The notes below the pieces were generated by a model. The model was not told the DNA's origin, made no database searches, and was given only the letters and a program-made list of their open reading frames with translations. Positions 6,720 through 9,749 of a stretch of 9,749 nt of DNA are shown in pieces. A program made the position numbers and the translations under genes. Position 1 is the stretch's first letter. The number at the start of each line of letters is the position of its first letter. Source of the DNA: Caldifarciminota bacterium UBA3079 (GTDB taxonomy: Bacteria > Hydrothermota > Tepidihabitantia > Tepidihabitantales > Tepidihabitantaceae); assembly GCA_002366635.1 (NCBI GenBank), contig DFBN01000106.1:349-10097 (forward strand), read 5' to 3'.

Positions 6720-7288
6720 TTGCGTAAAAGCCTTTCCAGCCGGGCCTCGCGCAATGCCTCGGCCCAGCTTCCGAAATACCGCACCGCTGCTGCGTGAAGA
6801 TTGCGATAATGCTGCCTCACAGGAATAGTGGTATCAAGCCTCATCCTTTGAGCATGCAGCCGGCGAATTTCACGCACAATCACTTTCTTAGACCAGTCCT
6901 TCTGCCGCTTTACTTTACTGTAATCCAGTCCTGCGGCCTTGACGGCCTTGCGCCACGAACCGAAATACATGGTTGCAGCACCGACCAATCCGCCATAAAG
7001 CCTCTCAGCAACACTCACATGAAGTGGCTTGCCGGACTGATGTAATTCCCGGATCCTTTCCGTGATTTTCTTCCGGTTCCAGAAACGCTTCCGCCGGATT
7101 TCGCTGTAATCCAGACCCGCGGCCTGAATCGCCGCTTCCCATCCACCGAGGTATTTCCTCGCAGCATAAGCAAGGGCCGGATAGGTTCGGGCAATAAATC
7201 CGGAGTTGAGCTGCATTTTCTGCTCATTCAGTCTCCGGATTTCTCTGATGACTTCGTCTCTTGACCAATGCCTATAAGAACGCTTCAT
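6716..7288 (-). CDS. Three-repeat putative DNA-binding protein (homing-endonuclease-associated repeat type), no nuclease domain
   Basis: 190 residues built almost wholly of three units: W8-69, W70-131 and W132-190. Each starts with W-(S/N)-(K/R) and a helix like IREIRRL, followed by a variable patch, Y-(x)-L, AA, Y-(L/F)-G-(G/S)-W (W50, W112, W175) and an AxxAGLDY-type helix. The spacing is 62 residues, with one extra in the third unit. This matches my memory of the HNH/homing-endonuclease-associated repeat (Pfam HNH_repeat), normally found beside HNH or intron-endonuclease domains. No HNH, GIY-YIG or LAGLIDADG motif is present. The protein is very basic, consistent with nucleic-acid binding. 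A regulator, perhaps of its own operon, is my inference. The start ATG has a near-perfect site, AAGGAGG, five bases upstream. It opens the operon and overlaps purD by four bases. No cysteines or membrane segments. Confidence 0.85.
   Translation of the reverse strand: MKRSYRHWSRDEVIREIRRLNEQKMQLNSGFIARTYPALAYAARKYLGGWEAAIQAAGLDYSEIRRKRFWNRKKITERIRELHQSGKPLHVSVAERLYGGLVGAATMYFGSWRKAVKAAGLDYSKVKRQKDWSKKVIVREIRRLHAQRMRLDTTIPVRQHYRNLHAAAVRYFGSWAEALREARLERLLRK
6719..7267 (-). repeat. Tandem coding repeat, period 186 bp, three copies
   Basis: The three protein units lie at 7267-7082, 7081-6896 and 6895-6719. Similarity survives at the DNA level. For example, the stretch CTGTAATCCAG on the plus strand occurs at 6918 and again at 7104, exactly 186 bases apart, followed in both by a GCGGCC. 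This points to internal duplication followed by divergence; units 1 and 2 look most alike in this part. Confidence 0.75.
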
Positions 7289-7293
7289 CTCGT

Positions 7294-7300
7294 CCTCCTT
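7294..7300 (-). promoter_or_regulatory. Strong ribosome binding site of the repeat protein
   Basis: AAGGAGG on the minus strand with five bases (ACGAG) before the ATG at 7288. It is the strongest Shine-Dalgarno site in the window and contrasts with the apparently leaderless gene on the other strand. Confidence 0.8.
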
Positions 7301-7306
7301 TAACCC

Positions 7307-7330
7307 ATTGCGACATGGATGTCGCTCCTC
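7307..7330 (-). repeat. REP-like palindrome A (minus orientation)
   Basis: Read on the minus strand: GGAGGAGCGACATCCATGTC followed by GCAAT. The core GCGACAT-GG-ATGTCGC (7310-7325, plus strand) is a perfect 7-bp inverted repeat around a 2-bp centre. The flanks AGGAGCG before and CGCAAT after match those of palindrome B on the other strand. It lies about 20 bases before the repeat-protein ATG, so it could equally be an operator or a leader hairpin. Confidence 0.6.
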
Positions 7331-7353
7331 CAGACATGCACCGAACCATTCCG

Positions 7354-7379
7354 GTAGGAGCGGTTTCCCAACCGCGATT
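7354..7379 (+). repeat. REP-like palindrome B (plus orientation)
   Basis: GTAGGAGCGGTTTCCCAACC followed by GCGATT. The arms GCGGTT (7360-7365) and AACCGC (7370-7375) pair perfectly around TCCC. The GTAG head before the hairpin is the hallmark of REP sequences mobilised by REP-associated transposases (RAYT/TnpA-REP) in other bacteria. Together with palindrome A it forms a head-to-head inverted pair, like a BIME. No transposase is present in the window. Confidence 0.6.
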
Positions 7380-7394
7380 CACGCATCCTTTGGA

Positions 7395-7423
7395 AATTTA
7401 CCAGTTTCAACAGGAAATGTCAA
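7395..7423 (-). promoter_or_regulatory. Putative promoter of the six-gene operon
   Basis: On the minus strand TTGACA (7418-7423) is followed after 17 bases by TAAATT (7395-7400), matching TATAAT at four of six places and preceded by TG one base upstream as in extended -10 promoters. Transcription would start near 7388, giving a leader of about 100 bases that contains both palindromes and the strong ribosome site. Predicted by eye. Confidence 0.5.
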
Positions 7424-7436
7424 CATTGTCATCCCC

Positions 7437-7464
7437 TTGACACATAAACCTCACTCCTTATCAT
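7437..7464 (+). promoter_or_regulatory. Putative promoter of glyS, leaderless arrangement
   Basis: TTGACA (7437-7442, perfect) and TATCAT (7459-7464, five of six) are 16 bases apart. The expected start of transcription, about seven bases after the -10 box, falls on the A of the glyS ATG at 7471. No Shine-Dalgarno sequence precedes that ATG, which agrees with a leaderless message. Confidence 0.6.
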
Positions 7465-7470
7465 CCCGCA

Positions 7471-9549
7471 ATGAAACCGTTGCTTCTGGAAATCGGCGCT
7501 GAAGAAATTCCGTCTTTATTTCTGGAACCGGCTGCGCAAGAACTCCGGTCCCGTATCCGAACGCTCCTGACCGAACACGAAATCAAAACCGGAAGAGGCC
7601 AGATTTTCTGGACACCGAGAAGGCTTGCGGTCTTCTTTTCAGAAGTATCTGCACAAAGACCGGGCAGAACGCTCGAAATCCAGGGCCCGCCCAATAAAGT
7701 CGCATTCTCTTCAGAAGGCAAACCGACCAAAACCGCAATCGGTTTCAGCCAATCCCATGGCAAAACACCTGAAGACTTATATGTCAAATCCATCCCGAAA
7801 GGGAAATATGTTTTCTTAAAAAAGCAATTCCCTCCGCTTGATACCACGGAAATCCTGAAAAAAGGAGTTCCGGAAATCATTTCTAGCCTGCCGTTTCCGA
7901 AAACGATGCGCTGGCGCAGCGACAAAACCAGATTTGCCCGACCGATTCGCTGGCTGCTGTGTATGTTTGGGACTGAATCCATCAGGTTCGAATTCGCCGG
8001 TCTGACTGCCAGTAACAAAACACACGGCCACCGCGGGTTCGGTGACAAACCGATTGAGATTACAACGCCTGGAGACTACGAGAAACTCCTGCTTGACCAC
8101 AAAGTAGTCGTGTCCCCCAAGGCTCGACGCCAGAGCATAATGAAAGAAATCGCAGAGATGGCGACTGGAGTCAATGCAATGCCGGTCAAAGACCCTGAAC
8201 TCATTGAGGAAACGGTCAATACAACCGAATTCCCGGTCCCGATTCTATGTAAGCTGGAATCTGAACACCTGAAACTCCCAAGAGAAGTCTTAATAACCGC
8301 GCTCAAGAAACACCAGCGCTGCTTTGCAGTTCAGAACGAGAATAACCAGCTTCTGCCGTATTTTATCGCAGTTGCTGACAATCCTGATTGTGACCGCAAA
8401 ACCGTTGCCCGCTGGTACGAACGCGCAGCCGAATCCAGACTCAGCGATGCCCGTTTCTTCTTTGATGCCGATATGAAAGTTGGTCTTGAGCCCCTGGTCG
8501 AGCAGGAAAAAAAGGTAACCTGGATTGAAAAAACCGGCAGCTATTATGACAAGACCCAGCACCTGCGTGCCTTGTGCAAATACCTTGGGACCCGACTTCC
8601 TGAAACCGATTTAACTGTTCTTGACCGCTCGGCGCAGCTTGCAAAAACCGACCTGCTGACCAATATGATTCACGAAAAGGAATACACATCACTTCAAGGG
8701 ATAATGGGCGGGATTTATGCCCGGATGCTTGGCGAACCAGACTTGGTCGCGGATGCAATTGCAGAACAATACCTGCCAGTAGCAACCGATGGTAAACTAC
8801 CAGAAACTGTCAACGGTGCAATCCTGAACATCGCCGACAAAATTGACAATATCGTGGCTACTTTTCTTGCCGGTGCAATCCCTACCGGTTCTTTTGACCC
8901 TTTTGCGCTCAGGCGTCAGGCCAGTGGCATCCTTGCAATAATCCTCAAGCGGGGGTTTCGGATTGACATCAGCGAGCTCATCCGCTTTGCGCTCAGCCTG
9001 TTCGGAAAGAACGGCTCTTGCGCATACAAACTCCGGCTGCTCTTCAAAGAAAGGCTGGAGCCGCTGCTTACCGAAAGAAAAATCCCTTATGATATTGCCC
9101 GAGCGGTGCTTGAAACAACCTGGCATCTGCCTTGTCAGGCCCTGGCTTCGGCAAAGGCATTGGTTGAATTCCGTGAGAGCGACGAGTTCCAGCACCTGAT
9201 AATCGGCCAGAAAAGGGTCGCCAATATCCTCCGTGGTCAGGATGTTTCAGGCCTGCCCGACCCGGGACTCCTCTGCGAGCCGGCTGAAAAGGAACTCTGG
9301 AAACAGGCAAATAATATTGAACCCGGGCTTGACAATGCGGTATCTTCACAGGATTTCAAACAGGCGACCCGACTGCTCCTCAGCCTGCGCACCCCGATTG
9401 ATGCGATGTTCGATAAGGTTCTGGTCATGGCAAAAGACCCGAAAATCCGCACCAACCGATTGCAACTGCTCAATTATGTGCGTTCACTCTTCCGAAAAGT
9501 CGCCGACCTTTCCAGCATCGTGCTCCAGGGCGAAAACACCCGGGACTGA
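7471..9549 (+). CDS. glyS: Glycine--tRNA ligase beta subunit
   Basis: 692 residues, the usual size of the beta chain of the alpha2-beta2 glycyl-tRNA synthetase. The beta chain binds tRNA-Gly, while the alpha chain (glyQ, not in this window) carries the catalytic core. Evidence: N-terminal LLLEIGAEEIPS (4-15), the FARPIRWLL segment, AKTDLLTNMIHE (391-402) leading to LQGIMGGIYA, IADKIDN (454-460) and the highly conserved PTGSFDPFALRRQASG (471-486). The C-terminal tRNA-binding DALR-like part includes FDKVLVMAKD (647-656) and NRLQLLNYVRSLF. No gaps, frameshifts or missing blocks are seen. The ATG at 7471 aligns with the family start and lies right at the predicted transcription start. It is divergent from the purD operon, and a lipoprotein gene follows six bases later. 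In many bacteria glyQ directly precedes glyS; here it is replaced by the divergent repeat-protein gene. Confidence 0.97.
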   Translation: MKPLLLEIGAEEIPSLFLEPAAQELRSRIRTLLTEHEIKTGRGQIFWTPRRLAVFFSEVSAQRPGRTLEIQGPPNKVAFSSEGKPTKTAIGFSQSHGKTPEDLYVKSIPKGKYVFLKKQFPPLDTTEILKKGVPEIISSLPFPKTMRWRSDKTRFARPIRWLLCMFGTESIRFEFAGLTASNKTHGHRGFGDKPIEITTPGDYEKLLLDHKVVVSPKARRQSIMKEIAEMATGVNAMPVKDPELIEETVNTTEFPVPILCKLESEHLKLPREVLITALKKHQRCFAVQNENNQLLPYFIAVADNPDCDRKTVARWYERAAESRLSDARFFFDADMKVGLEPLVEQEKKVTWIEKTGSYYDKTQHLRALCKYLGTRLPETDLTVLDRSAQLAKTDLLTNMIHEKEYTSLQGIMGGIYARMLGEPDLVADAIAEQYLPVATDGKLPETVNGAILNIADKIDNIVATFLAGAIPTGSFDPFALRRQASGILAIILKRGFRIDISELIRFALSLFGKNGSCAYKLRLLFKERLEPLLTERKIPYDIARAVLETTWHLPCQALASAKALVEFRESDEFQHLIIGQKRVANILRGQDVSGLPDPGLLCEPAEKELWKQANNIEPGLDNAVSSQDFKQATRLLLSLRTPIDAMFDKVLVMAKDPKIRTNRLQLLNYVRSLFRKVADLSSIVLQGENTRD

Positions 9550-9555
9550 AACCCA

Positions 9556-9749
9556 TTGCGCATTTTCTATACGCTTCTGGTCCTTATAGTTGCCTGTGGT
9601 GCACCAAAACCTCCAGCACGGCCGGATTTCAAACCCGCCCCTCCAGTATCGTCAGCCAAACCAAACCTGCCGACCGCCAAAATCCGCATCCGTGAAAACT
9701 CTATCAATGTTGAAATTGCACGCAAACCAGCAGAGCGCAAACTTGGCCT
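9556..9749 (+). CDS. DUF192-type lipoprotein, 5' part only
   Basis: 64 full codons, running off the right edge. A TTG start is followed by a lipoprotein signal: Arg2, hydrophobic core, and lipobox I11-V12-A13-C14, so Cys14 would be lipid-modified after export. A proline- and alanine-rich linker covers about residues 17-40. Then comes INVEIARKPAERKLG (50-64), which matches the start of the DUF192 family (typically VEVA-(x)-TP-(x)-ER-(x)-GLM). DUF192 proteins are small extracytoplasmic or archaeal domains without an agreed function. The only start in this frame after the glyS stop is this TTG, since no ATG or GTG occurs; a clear ribosome site is lacking. The six-base gap suggests co-transcription with glyS, though the functions are unrelated. 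Confidence 0.7.
   Translation, partial: MRIFYTLLVLIVACGAPKPPARPDFKPAPPVSSAKPNLPTAKIRIRENSINVEIARKPAERKLG

Noticed and set aside
7307..7379. Palindromes read as intrinsic terminators.
   Set aside because: They lie between divergent starts, have no following T-run on either strand, and no gene ends there.
7289..7470. Purine or glycine riboswitch upstream of the purD operon or glyS.
   Set aside because: The glyS leader has essentially no length. The operon leader shows two simple hairpins without the conserved junction sequences of either riboswitch class.
7818..7824. A_AAA_AAG slippery heptamer in glyS frame (a second one at 8508-8514).
   Set aside because: A -1 shift meets a stop within about five codons at both places, and the zero frame encodes a complete GlyS. 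I see no evidence for programmed frameshifting.
7461..8048. Long open frame antisense to the start of glyS (195 codons).
   Set aside because: It lies wholly opposite conserved glyS sequence, and its translation shows no recognisable motif; it is a shadow of glyS codon use.

Overview
The window comes from a bacterium with a Gram-negative-type envelope: there is a signal-peptide protein and a lipobox lipoprotein. It also has a separate beta chain of the two-subunit glycyl-tRNA synthetase. Base composition is near 50% GC and genes are tightly packed. The window-edge secreted protein and the mixed gene order remind me of uncultured candidate-phylum bacteria of the WOR-3/Stahlbacteria kind. That placement is an impression from protein style, not a proof. 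The NrdG-type radical SAM enzyme fits an anaerobic or microaerobic life.

Layout. At the left edge lies the 5' part of a secreted protein of unknown family (minus strand, from 417 off the left edge). It diverges from a radical SAM activase gene of the NrdG2 type (plus, 530-1234). From 7288 down to 1162 runs one six-gene block on the minus strand: a three-repeat DNA-binding-like protein, purD, a YrdC-like/low-molecular-weight phosphatase fusion, an acyl-CoA dehydrogenase, lpd (dihydrolipoyl dehydrogenase) and lipB (octanoyltransferase). Its junctions are overlaps of 4, 4, 1 and about 14 bases and one gap of 12 bases, so it is almost certainly one transcript with translational coupling. Diverging from it at 7471 is glyS (plus), followed after 6 bases by the start of a DUF192-type lipoprotein that runs off the right edge.

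Control regions. The only real intergenic spaces are 418-529 and 7289-7470; no gene-free stretch exceeds 300 bases. The second is rich in signals. It has two back-to-back promoter-like elements with perfect TTGACA boxes, a very strong ribosome site for the repeat protein, and two perfect short palindromes in opposite orientation that share an AGGAGCG head and resemble REP elements. The glyS promoter sits so close to its ATG that the message is probably leaderless. I see no convincing intrinsic terminator. The convergent pair nrdG2/lipB overlaps tail to tail by 73 bases and leaves no room for one.

How the genes work together. lpd and lipB belong to lipoate-dependent 2-oxoacid or glycine metabolism: LipB places octanoyl groups on E2 or H proteins, and Lpd reoxidises the lipoyl arm. 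The acyl-CoA dehydrogenase could act on acyl-CoA made by such a complex. purD is purine synthesis and the phosphatase fusion may be regulatory, so the operon mixes pathways. The most unusual items are the stand-alone triple-repeat protein that opens the operon with palindromes just upstream, and the phosphatase whose N-terminal YrdC domain has lost the usual active-site motifs.
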